From: Axinella damicornis | Lineage: Eukaryota > Porifera > Demospongiae > Axinellida > Axinellidae | DNA length: 64,000 nucleotides | Assembly: GCA_963931865.1 (NCBI GenBank) | Contig: OZ007518.1 | Span: 9,228,361 to 9,292,360, forward strand | Reading direction: 5' to 3' | Shown here: one piece after another, positions 48,901 to 59,100 of the stretch | Layout of the letters: every line of letters begins with the position of its first letter | Numbering within the stretch: position 1 is the stretch's first letter | The notes under the pieces: model-generated | Seen by the model: the letters and a program-made list of their open reading frames with translations, nothing else | Told to the model about the DNA's origin: nothing | The model's database searches: none | Translations under genes and position numbers: made by a program

Positions 48901-50909
48901 AGAGGCTCAACCACTCAAGCTCACATACACTTGAGTCTTGAGCGTGTCATCATCAGGGTCACTCTGGTGCATTTGCTAGGAGAAGAGAATTAGAACAGAA
49001 AACAATAAAGACAGAGCAAATAACTAATTCCAGTGAAAAAAAGATCCAATACCTTTCTCTTACCACTTAGACCCTAGGGTACAACACACAAGCTGCATAT
49101 AGCAGGGATTGCGTGGAGACCTCAACTAGATTATTCCTCACTCCTACTGGGTAAATGTTTCATTTGACATCGAGCAAAATCATACTTGCATTGAGGAGAG
49201 AACAGCTTTTTCAAACTCGCGATACATGTCCCATAGTGTACCAGCCTGGAGACAGAGAGGGAGGGAGGGAGGAAGGGAGGGAGGGAGGGAGGGAGGGAGG
49301 GAGGGAGGGGGAGAGGGAGGGGGCGATGGAGAGAGGGAGGGACGGAGGGAAGGGGCGGGGAGGGAGGGAGGGAGGGAGGGAGGGAGAGACGAGGAGATGG
49401 AGGGAGGGAGGGAGACGGGGAGAGGATCAAAGAGAGAAGAGGAGGGGGAGGGATGGAGACAGGGTGAGTGGGAAAACCACTTAGCGTGACATCAAAATTT
49501 CTATCTATCGTATCTTACCTCCCCACCCCACATATCACATACACCTCCCAACACACACCCTTCAAACACCTACATGTACCTGGCTGACATGTAGCCCGCA
49601 TGCAATGATCCCTCTTTCAAAGACATCTCGAGGAAACTCCATCCCTTCCGACATCACTGACATCCGCTCCACCGCAAATTTAGCATACTCCAGCCACACT
49701 GACACAGCTGCAAGTCACCAGGGAAACTCAGTAAAACTCAGTAAACTGTAGTAGTAAACTACTCAGTACAACTGACGTACAGAGGTAGTCTCCTACTGCT
49801 TGCTCAAACAGAGCCCTCAGTTCAACATTTGCCTCTGGAATACTGGCCAATGGCAGCTCATCCCCAAGCCACTCAAGCCACAGCTCTGAAGAAATTGTAC
49901 AGCTTGAGTTACCGTCCAAAGAAGGAAGACAAGAGAGAGGGAGGGTTAGGTAGGGAGGAGGGAGGGAAGGAGGAAGGGAGGGAGGTGGAAGGATGGAGGA
50001 GGAGGTAGGGAGGGATTAGGGAGGGAGGGAGGGAGGGAGGGAGGGAGGGAGGGAGGGAGGGAGGGAGGGAGGGAGGGAGGGAGGGAGGAGAGAGGAGGGA
50101 GGGAGAGACCTTCTGTGAGAGGGAAGACTTCGCTCATGCTATGCCTAGCCTGTCGAGCCTTGTCCAGGTCTCCCTGTTGCCGTAGCAACTGGATGAGCTC
50201 CACATGGCTGTCATAGTGGAATGGAGACTCTGCCAACTACATTTGTACAAAGGGAGAGTTAGACAAAGTTACCCAGCCATATTTTACTGTAGCCACCACA
50301 TCAATGCTCAACTAAATCAACCCTGAGGTCAGTGACATTTGACCCCTCCAAAAGACCACACCCCTAATCGTAAATATCCTTTCCAGGCCTCTCACTCACT
50401 TTAGTGAGCAGTGGAGTAATTCTGAAATGAGCACTAGGGCATGTGGGTGCTGCAATTCTCTCCCCAAACAAAGGATACCACAGACCAGCATAGGCATAGA
50501 GGCTGCAGGCCAGACGCTTTTTCGTATTTGGGGGTGTGGCTGGAGGTGCGGAGCCGACCACACCCCAAGCGTCTGGCCTGCGAGACTAGGGGAAGCTATA
50601 GCCAATATTTTGATAAAATATAAAATGGAGGAAGGATTGGGGACCAGACTAGCTCTCATCTGCAGAGGTTAAACGATCAATATTCTTGAGCCTGGTAGCG
50701 AACGCAACCATAGGTTGGTATATTATCTATGACGCAACCGAGACATATCCCAGATATGATGCAAATATTTATCATGTGCAAATCAATATGATAATTACCG
50801 CAGCCTCCAGCTCTGTAACCTGCTGAAGCAGCTCCGTGTCGCTTGCATCGTCATCAGAAGACTCATCTCCGTCTTCCATACGATCCACTTCCCCACCATC
50901 AGCCTCCAT
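40417..50909 (-). CDS. SART3: SART3 (U4/U6 snRNP recycling factor), complete
   Basis: Twenty exons join in phase to 960 codons, matching the length of human SART3 (963): 50799-50909, 50110-50236, 49781-49885, 49580-49707, 49186-49245, 48929-48975, 48132-48193, 47441-47565, 46900-47058, 46317-46458, 45745-45921, 45495-45660, 44019-44208, 43556-43802, 43094-43365, 42581-42778, 42376-42465, 41406-41489, 40980-41197 and 40417-40591. An acidic N-terminus (MEADGGEVDRMEDGDE) is followed by HAT repeats (LWLEWLGDEL, WLEYAKF, AVRNCPWVVEFW, LQLWTAYCDYLRR). Next come a basic linker, RRM1 (VFVSNL, IYAYVEF), RRM2 (VYVSNI, GFAYIEY) and the conserved tail MSNEDFRRLLMKK. In known biology it binds U6 snRNA and recycles U4/U6. 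It diverges from the VPS9 gene. Confidence 0.94.
40803..40862. repeat. 60-bp hairpin element
   Basis: TAGCCTCGTTCCCAGGCCGC arms, loop near TGGGAGGAGAGAAGG. It lies in the last intron of SART3. There is no counterpart in copy 1, so it is a recent insertion. Confidence 0.88.
41672..41779. repeat. Hairpin element, partner of 18954-19061
   Basis: Same position and same inner arms (CAGCATTTGTCGCTTG) with a few substitutions. Centre TAACGTGTTA. Confidence 0.9.
41851..41890. repeat. Minimal hairpin, partner of 19133-19172
   Basis: TAGCCTCGTTCCCAGGC and GCCTGGGAACGAGGCTA separated by a few bases. Confidence 0.9.
42781..43000. repeat. (GT)n microsatellite, SART3 intron
   Basis: Long interrupted TG tract beside the RRM1 second exon. 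It produces spurious His/Thr and Val/Cys reading frames that are not genes. Confidence 0.9.
44569..45210. mobile_element. TIR element, partner of 21546-22185
   Basis: Same long arms, with GGGATTTGCACCATTG at the left and its complement at the right. It lies between the HAT-encoding exons 45495-45660 and 44019-44208. Confidence 0.8.
47060..47270. repeat. GGGAGGA purine-rich tract
   Basis: Low-complexity G/A sequence right upstream (on the minus strand) of the SART3 exon 46900-47058. On the minus strand it is a long polypyrimidine tract before the acceptor. Confidence 0.8.
47326..47366. repeat. Minimal hairpin element
   Basis: TAGCCTCGTTCCCAGCC with complement GGCTGGGAACAAGGCTA, centre TGGGGAC. 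Confidence 0.85.
48390..48910. repeat. About 20-bp minisatellite in SART3 intron
   Basis: About 25 degenerate units of the type GGAGCTACCGGAGGCTCAC between SART3 exons 48929-48975 and 48132-48193. All three forward frames stay open through it, which is an effect of period and composition. Confidence 0.88.
49255..49470. repeat. (GGGA)n tetranucleotide array
   Basis: GGGAGGGA runs directly upstream on the minus strand of exon 49186-49245. Confidence 0.9.
49930..50107. repeat. (GGGA)n array
   Basis: Longest uninterrupted GGGA run at about 50020-50087, immediately at the donor side of SART3 exon 2 (50110-50236). Confidence 0.9.
50504..50588. repeat. Hairpin of the GCAGGCCAGACGC type
   Basis: TGCAGGCCAGACGCTTTTTC and GCGTCTGGCCTGCGAGACTA are complementary ends of an 85-bp foldback in SART3 intron 1. 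Confidence 0.8.
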
Positions 50910-52182
50910 CGCTCGCTGCAACTAACCAGCGTCCGGGTCGAAGTACAACGCGCGTGCTATTCCATTTATCCGAAAGACTACTTGGATGCGGAATATTGAA
51001 ATGAAGGAATCATGCCACCATATAATTATGTCTCGGCCTTGCAGCGCGACGTGGACCAGCCCAGCTGGCACGCTATTTAATAGCCTCCATGATCCAGCAT
51101 TGCAGACCACCCACGTCCACCACCGTGCGCCGGCGCCAGCTAGCTTGCCCTGCCCCTCATTGAGCCTGCTGAGGTTGATAGACTAGGCGGGGAGTATATC
51201 TATGATGGAAGGGTCTAGGGCCCAAACTAGAAGGTGTGTGTCTTCTACAGCACCCCAAAACGGGAAAAAAGCGTCTGGCCCTTCCTAGCCTCGTTCCCAG
51301 GCCAAAACGGTCTGGGAACGAGGCTAGTCCCTTCCAGATCAGACTACGCAAGCTATTCTATTTATCCGAAACTTATGACGAGTCATGCGAAATGTTGAAA
51401 TGTAGACATCAGATGTTAAAGGGGTGTGTGCGTTTTCTACGGCTTCGAGCTTCACCAGATGTAAGTTGTGCAAGCAACTAGTCATCAGTGAGTCTTCCTG
51501 CACACGCGACTATGATTTGGGCAGGTATCCACTGAAAGCCTCATTCAGTGGGTAGGTCAGGTCACACCCACTTGCCGGCAGGGGATGCAAGTGGCTAAAG
51601 CACACTCGGTCCTGGTCAGATTTTGTGTTGCCTTGGCTGTCCATCCCGAGTAACAGTCCTGATCTTGATCTTGTTTCTGGCACAATTAAGCTTGACCTTT
51701 TCTAGGGTCAAAGGTTACGCTATAGCTATAGGCTTGCGTCTCCATCATGTGTTGGTCCCTGAGCTTGACTTTGATGTCTGTATCCTCATTTGCTAAATCT
51801 TGCTATCATTGCATACTTCAATTTTGACCCAGGTTGTAAATACGGTTATGGGTACCCGCTGTCCGGAGGTGAAATTTAATTAGCCTTTTTACGGGCAGCT
51901 GCATGTTATTTCAGTGATTCCTGTGTGAATTTACTTATAACTGATAACCCAGGAATGCCGCATGGATTCCATCAGTTGGGTGGATATGGGGGTTGAGGAT
52001 TCAAGCATCCCTAGTCAGGTGTACAGTGAAGTTACAGTGTACCCCTCCCCTCCCCTATTCTCATCCTCTCCTCTCCAGACAGTGATGATCATTAGTTGCT
52101 GACTGGTCACAGCTCCCAGAGGACAGCTGACTTGTTGACAGAGAACTAGTTGCACACAACTGTCCGGTGAGTGAAGAAGACA
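50910..52182. promoter_or_regulatory. Divergent intergenic region SART3 / VPS9 gene (first copy)
   Basis: The SART3 ATG (50909, minus) and the first copy of the VPS9-gene exon (52183, plus) lie head to head about 1.3 kb apart, so they may share control sequence. I see no clear TATA box. From about 51093 the sequence is repeated at 52914-53998 across the N gap. Confidence 0.45.
51286..51326. repeat. Minimal hairpin element (first intergenic copy)
   Basis: TAGCCTCGTTCCCAGGCC, centre AAAACGG, then TCTGGGAACGAGGCTA. Its duplicate is 53086-53126. Confidence 0.9.
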
Positions 52183-52658
52183 ATGGCTCCATCCTCACTC
52201 AAGAGGAATATCCAGTCCTTCAAGTCTGTTGCACAGAAACTGCAAGCGAAACTGGAGCAGCTAAGGCACAAACGAGAGGATGCAAAGAGTCGGGGGGTTT
52301 GTCGTCCTGGAAGAGAATAAACAGGAAGAGAGAAACCTGAGGAACAGGACGCTTACCAGACCGATGTTTCGTCCCTGGTTGTCACGGCGACAGACATTTT
52401 GATTGAGATATTGGAACTGAAACTGACATATGTTCAGGAGGCACTTAGAAAACTGAGTGCGTTGGCACACGAGAATCGGAAAATTGCAACGCCTCCCGAG
52501 TTGAGCTTTTCACATTATGAAGAATGGGTTGATTCCAACCAGCGTCTGTTTGAGTTGAATTCACAGCTGTATGACCTGGAGAAGCTGAAGTTTGAGATCC
52601 GTCAGAGGCAGATTCAGGCAAGACAGGCCATTGCCAAAGGAGACCAGCTCAGTACAGG
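52183..52658 (+). pseudogene. Duplicate first exon of the VPS9 gene, frameshifted
   Basis: It starts MAPSSLKRNIQSFKS like the exon at 53999. It has a 1-nt gain (CGGGGGGTTTG versus CGGGCTTTTG, about 52291) that leads to TAA at 52318-52320, and a 1-nt loss (CCTGAGG versus CCTGGAGG, about 52338) that restores the frame. The donor GTAGGAG follows at 52659. Only this exon is present before the gap, so it is a duplicate or an unmerged allele with errors. Confidence 0.85.
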
Positions 52659-52713
52659 TAGGAGCAGGGAGCCAGATTGGGGGAGGGGGGACCAGGTTGG
52701 AGGAAGCCAGCTT

Positions 52714-52913
52714 NNNNNNNNNNNNNNNNNNNNNNNNNNNNNNNNNNNNNNNNNNNNNNNNNNNNNNNNNNNNNNNNNNNNNNNNNNNNNNNNNNNNNNN
52801 NNNNNNNNNNNNNNNNNNNNNNNNNNNNNNNNNNNNNNNNNNNNNNNNNNNNNNNNNNNNNNNNNNNNNNNNNNNNNNNNNNNNNNNNNNNNNNNNNNNN
52901 NNNNNNNNNNNNN
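52714..52913. other. Assembly gap, 200 N
   Basis: Unknown bases. The round length suggests a fixed-size scaffold gap, not a measured one. Confidence 0.99.
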
Positions 52914-53085
52914 CAGCATTGCAGGCCACCCACGTCCACCGTGCGCAAGCGCCAGCTAGCTTGCCATGCCCCTCACTGAGGTTGATAGACTAGGCGGGGA
53001 GTATATCTATGATGGAAGGGTCTAGGGCCCAACCTAGAAGGTGTGTGTCTTGTCCCAAAACGGGGAAAAAGCGTCTGGCCCTTCC

Positions 53086-53126
53086 TAGCCTCGTTCCCAG
53101 GCCAAAACGGCCTGGGAACGAGGCTA
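53086..53126. repeat. Minimal hairpin element (second intergenic copy)
   Basis: Same as 51286-51326, with GGCCTGGGAACGAGGCTA giving a slightly longer perfect stem. Confidence 0.9.
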
Positions 53127-53824
53127 GTCCCTTCCAGAATACGCAAGCTATTCTGTTTATCCGAACCCAAGACGAGTCATGCGAAATGTTGAAATAAAGA
53201 CATCTACTGTCAGGGGTGTGTGCGTTTTCTACGGCTTCGAGCTTCACCAGATTTAAGTTGTGCAATTGAGCAACTACATGAACTAGTCACCAGTGAGTCT
53301 TCCTGCACACGCGACTATGATTTGGGCAGGTATCCACTGAAAGCCTCAATCAGGGGGTAGGTCACTGGCAGGTCAGGTCCAATCAACACCCAGGCCAGGC
53401 CACTTGCCGGCAGGGGATGCAAGTGACTATAACACACTCGGATTTTGTGTTCACGGTGTTACTTTGGCTGTCCATCCGGATTAAGAATCTTGATCTTGAT
53501 CTTGTTAAGGTCAAAGGTTACGCTAGGCTTGCGTCCCCATCATGTGTTGGTCCCTGAGCTTGACTTTGATGTCTGCATCCTCATTTTCTAAATCTTGCTT
53601 TCATTGCATACCAATTTTGACCCAGGTTGTAATTATGGTTATGGGTACCCGTTGTCCAGAGGTGAAATCTTTTTACGGGCAGCTGCATGTTATTTCAGTG
53701 ATTCCTGTGCGAATTTACTTGTGACTGATAACCCAGGAATGCCGCATGGATTCCATCAGTTGGGAGGATATGGGGGTTGAGGATTCAAGCATCCCTGGTC
53801 AGGTGTACAGTGAAGTTACAGTGT

Positions 53825-53825
<1 letters not shown>

Positions 53826-53867
<42 letters not shown>

Positions 53868-53868
53868 A
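53826..53868. repeat. Poly-C tract upstream of VPS9 gene start
   Basis: About 43 C in a row. The first intergenic copy has CCCCTCCCCTCCCC here instead, which suggests expansion or an assembly artefact. Confidence 0.85.
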
Positions 53869-53998
53869 CCCTATCCTCATCCTCTCCTCTCCAGACAGTG
53901 ATGATCATTAGTTGCTGACTGGTCACAGCTCCCAGAGGACAGCTGACTTGTTCACAGAGAACTAGTTGCACACAACTGTCCGGTGAGTGAAGAAGACA

Positions 53999-54663
53999 AT
54001 GGCTCCATCCTCACTCAAGAGGAACATCCAGTCCTTCAAGTCTGTTGCACAGAAACTGCAAGCGAAACTGGAGCAGCTTAGGCACAAACGAGAGGACGCA
54101 AAGAGTCGGGCTTTTGTCGTCCTGGAAGAGAATAAACAGGAAGAGAGAAACCTGGAGGAACAGGACGCTTACCAGACCGACGTTTCGTCCCTGGTTGTCA
54201 CGGCGACGGACATTTTGATTGAGATATTGGAACTGAAACTGACATACGTTCAGGAGGCACTTAGAAAACTGAGTGCGTTGGCACATGAGAATCGGAAAAT
54301 TGCAACGCCTCCTGAGTTGAGCTTTTCACACTATGAAGAATGGGTTGATTCCAACCAGCGTCTGTTTGAGTTGAATTCACAGCTGTATGACCTGGAGAAG
54401 CTGAAGTTTGAGATCCGTCAGAGGCAGATTCAGGCGAGGCAGGCCATTGCCAAAGGAGACCAGCTCAGTACAGGTAGGAGCTGGGAGCCAGGTTGGGGGA
54501 GGGGGGACCAGGTTGGGGGAGGGGGGACCAGGTTGGAGGAAGCCAGCTTACGGGGTATTTGATAAGTTGCATGGAGGACTGTTCAGTGGTAATGTACTGA
54601 TAAGACGATTGTGACATGATATACAGTACAACTGAGCCCTAACATTGTACTTAGCCTCGTCCC

Positions 54664-54703
<40 letters not shown>

Positions 54704-57262
54704 CCAGCTTTGCAGTGCTTTCTGTACTGCAAGTGACGGGGAAGGAAGAGCATGTGACTATTACTTGGGTTCGAATCCCAGTAGATCCTGGACTCATATG
54801 TGATTTGTACTTGTTCTCAATCGCCTGCAGGCAGTCAGTTTATTCACAGCAGTGTGGAGAGGATTCAGAGCTTTCTCACACGGTTCAGATTTCCTGCTGA
54901 TGCTGCCAGTACTACACAGAGCTACCTGCACGACTTGCTGAGTCCCCGGGGCTCTAAGACCACCATTGAGGTGAGAGGGAGGGGGGAAGGAGGGGAAACG
55001 GAGAAAAGAACTGATGAGAGGGGGGGACAAATGACGGGAAGGAAGAGGGAGGGGAGGGATGAGGGAGAGGGAGGGATGAGGGAGAGGGAGGGATGAGGAG
55101 AGGGAGGGATGAGGGAGAGGGAGGGATGAAGGAGAGGAGGGATGAGGGAGGGGGAGGGATGAAGGAGAGGGAGGGATGAGGGAGGGATGAGGGATGGGGA
55201 AGCAAGAGACTGAAATAACAGCTGTTTTGTGTTGTTGCCCTATGCTGTGCCCCACCAGGCGGAGTGCAGGAGCACTAGTAATCCCTGTAGTAATCTCTAG
55301 TAATCTCTAGTACTTCCAGTACATGTACCACCAGGCAGAAAATGTGCAAGAGTATGAGTAATTCCAGTAATCTCTAGTAGTCTCCAGTAATCTCCTATAG
55401 GGTGTGTCCCACCAGGCAGAGAAGGTGCAGGAGTACTAGTAATTCTAGTAATCTCTAGTAATCTCCAGTAATCTCTATTATATAGTCTCTAGTAATCTCC
55501 AGTAATCTCTACCATGTGTCCCACAGGCAGAGAAGGTGCAGGAGTATGTGACTGAGTGTATGCAGTACAAGGGCGAAGAGAACCACGACGGGAAGAGTAA
55601 GTATCTTAGTGCTATGCAAGCATGCCAGCAGTACTGGAATCATCGCATGGATGCCTGCCAGAGTGCAGCTGCATGCAGCTGTTTGGCCTTGTCAGTGTGT
55701 AACAACAAGCTGACGAGCAGCAGCCTGCTTGCATGGACACAGTTGTTTTTAACTTTACACAGCTGCTTGCACACAGCTGTTGTCATTGTCGTACCACTAC
55801 AGGCTGCATGACTATACGTACTAGCAGCCTGCTTGCATGGACACAGCTGTTTTAATGTCTTGAACCATGGATAATAGAGCACAGGGGAGTTGGATAGGAA
55901 ACGCCATTCCAAGCGGGTTACCATTGACTTTTATCCCCAGTTCTATGTCATTATTTGGTAGAAAAGGATGAAACTTGGTACAAAGGTTCCTTGGTCCTTG
56001 CTTTATGGCCAGATGTAGTTGGATTCTCTAGACATGTGTTAGTAATTCACTTTTAACTTTAAGTAGCTTTAAGAAGTGAAAATCGGTTCATTTGATAGCT
56101 CCAACAATAACCCCTCTAACTTGCCTTAGATAAAGCTAGAAACTTCAAACTTTGACACCACATCCTTAAGTCCTTGCACAAGGGCCAGGTATGCTTAAAA
56201 TGCTTAAAAATCCTTTAATTAAGGGAGATATCATGAGGCGGCACATCAAAGGGGTAACCCGCTTTGCTTCAAAGGGTCTTGTACTTAACCTTTGTAGTGT
56301 TTCCTATCCAACTCCCTGTGCTCTATTATCCTTGCTTGAACACAGCTGCTTGCACACAGCTGTCTAGCCTTGTCAGTGTCCTGTATAGCACTGCAGGCTG
56401 ACCTGCTTGCACACAGCTGCTTGCACACAGCTGCTTGCACACAGCTGCTTGCACACAGCTGCTTGCACACAGCTTGTACACAGCTGCTTGCACACAGCTG
56501 CTTGCACACAGCTGCTTGCACACAGCTTGTACACAGCTGCTTGCACACAGCTGCTTGCACACAGCTGCTTGCACACAGCTGCTTGCACACAGCTGCTTGC
56601 ACACAGCTGCTTGCACACAGCTGTTCTAGCCTTGTCAGTGTGGTGTAGCACTACAGGCTGACCAGTATCAGCCTGCTTGCTCACGTACAGAAACTTACTT
56701 GCATATTGACAAGGCTGCTACATGTCAAGAATGAGGCTAGAAGCTGGTAGTCACATCTGGTGCAGTCATATATAGCTGTCTGTGGTAGCCCGATCAAGTG
56801 CACCAGTGCAAGGGGTGCATGGTCTCTCCAATATGTGTCATACTTAGAGCTGCAACGGGGTCACAGACTGTGACTGCCCAAAAGTGCCTGTGACCGTGCG
56901 CACACTGCTAAACTCCTCCCCACCCCCTCCCTTCTCTCCCCCCCCCCCCCCCCCCCCCCACCCCCTCCCTTCCCCCCCCCCCCCCCCCCCCCCCCCACCC
57001 CCTCCCTTCCCCCCCCCCCACCCCCTCACACCACCACATACAGTCCACGGCGCCCACCCTCAGCGCTACCACCAGTTCATGGCTGTGTTGTGTGGCTACA
57101 TTGTTGAGAAACAGAGGGAGTGGCAGGGAGAGGAGATTCCCTATGAGTTGGTCCATGTGAGAGGGGAGGGAAGTGAAGGAGGTGTGGTGTAAAGGGTGTG
57201 ACTTTAGGAGGATCGAGGGGGTCAAATGGTGGAAGGAGGAGTGGTGTGTGTGTGTGTGTGTG

Positions 57263-57317
<55 letters not shown>

Positions 57318-59064
57318 GGGAGGAGAGAGAAAGAGGGGCATAGATGTACCTACAGAGAGAAATTGGGCCTCCTGCTACATGTCATGTATGGGCCCTTGGG
57401 CAGCTGGTCACGCCATTGCTAACAGCAATCACCTTGCAAAGTTCATATAGAGGAAAACCAGTCATGTGACACAGACCACTGTGGAGCATCACCTGATGCC
57501 ACAGATCATGTCATGTGACATGCATATGATATGCCTGTGGTATGTGTATCTCCCCCACAGACCACTGTGGAGCATCACCTGATGCCACAGATCAAGTCGG
57601 CTGTGTTGAAGTTTGTCTCCCACCCCGACAAAGACGTCACTCTCCGGCAGCAGTGTGAGAGGTTCAGGGATGTCACCCTCGATCAGCTGAGGGTGAAGGC
57701 CCAGCTACAGAGCAGTGAGCTCGTGCCCTTCATTGACTCCATCACACAGCTGAGGTGAATGGGGTCAGAGGTCAGGGGTCAGAGGTTGTTACTATGAATG
57801 GGTTGTGGCGTGGTTAAAGCCCATGTTCGAATCCCACCTGTCTTAGCCTGGGAACTGGACAATCTAGGCTACACGTGTATGCATGTACTAGCCTCGTTCC
57901 CAGGCCCGTGCGACGCTTTCGGTTCCCGCTTTTCTGTACTGCAAGCGACGAAAAGCTGGGTGGGGCCTGGGAACGAGGCTATATATGTACATGTATAGCT
58001 AACCTGTTCTGTATTGAAGAGTTTTCTGAACAGCGGAACATGGTGTACTTAGCTTGTACACATACAGGTGTATATAGTGTAGCCTCGTTCCCAGGCCGTC
58101 TGCCAGTCGCGCGCGCATCGCATACGTGACCTTTGAACCCTTGTCAGATAGCTGGCTATCTGACAAGGGTTCAAGGGTCACGTATGCGATGCGCGTGCGA
58201 CTGGCAGACGGCCTGGGAACGAGGTTATATATAGTGTTCATTGTGAATAGCTCATGACCCGTAGCTGAAAGAAACCAGTTTGACCAGTTCATGCAGCATA
58301 CATGGTCATCTTGTACCCTCGTCCCCAGGGCCCTTTCGTGCTCCTCTTTCTTGTACATGTATGAACGTATACCTGATCATTGAACGGAGTTAGTCTCGTT
58401 CCCAGACCCTCATTCGTACCAGACCCTCTCCTTCCTCCTGAGAGGGTCTGGGCACAAGGCTATGAACGGAATGTGTAGTGGGCCATGGGAAGGTCTTCAG
58501 TTTCCTTATTTGGCATACTGCAAGTATTCAAATACTGGCAAGGAACTAGGAGTAACTTTTGTATACACTTCAAAGAGAAGCCATTTTAGCAGGTGAACCA
58601 CATCAACGCTATAGGGCTTGGGGTCTGATCTACCACTGATCAGACTTGACTGCACAGGGGAGGCCTGGGAGATCTGTATGACATCAACACTAGGGCTTGG
58701 GGTCTGATCTACCACTGATCAGACTTGTCTGCGCAGGGGAGGCCTGGGAGATCTGTATGATTGTGCTGTGGCTTCTGGTAGACAGATACATGTATGGTAG
58801 ACACACAGGTCACTGTAACAATTCCCATTTTGCGTCAACCTGTCCGTGGAATGGTATTGGTGCTGCCTCTCGCCTTCACTGATATTACAAGAAAGGGCTT
58901 TGTGATTGTTTGTCGGCCAACGACCCCCGTGTGTCCACCATCTGTCTACACAGTGCATGACATACATGTATTCCAAGATCTGTCACTGAGCACTTGGGCT
59001 TGTTGGTGTTGGTACTGTTGGTGCTCGACTTGATTGCCAGCAACTGCGGTCAAGAGCGCATGAG

Positions 59065-59100
<36 letters not shown>

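Larger units (their letters stand above)
51093..54540. repeat. Direct duplication flanking an assembly gap
   Basis: 51093-52713 and 52914-54540 are near-identical with small indels. Both copies contain the hairpin, the intergenic DNA and the VPS9-gene first exon. They are separated by exactly 200 N. Confidence 0.9.

Noticed and set aside
48293..48941. Long overlapping open frames with SYRRLTELPEAH-type repeats
   Set aside because: All three forward frames are open because of the minisatellite period, and it lies in a SART3 intron.
49155..49489. Arg/Glu/Gly-rich proteins
   Set aside because: They are (GGGA)n array translations next to a SART3 exon.
52561..52993. Open frames running across the N block
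   Set aside because: Ns give no stops. No coding claim can be made through an assembly gap.
56285..56684. Cys/Gln/Ala repeat proteins on both strands
   Set aside because: They are translations of the 14-bp minisatellite, with no start context or splice logic.
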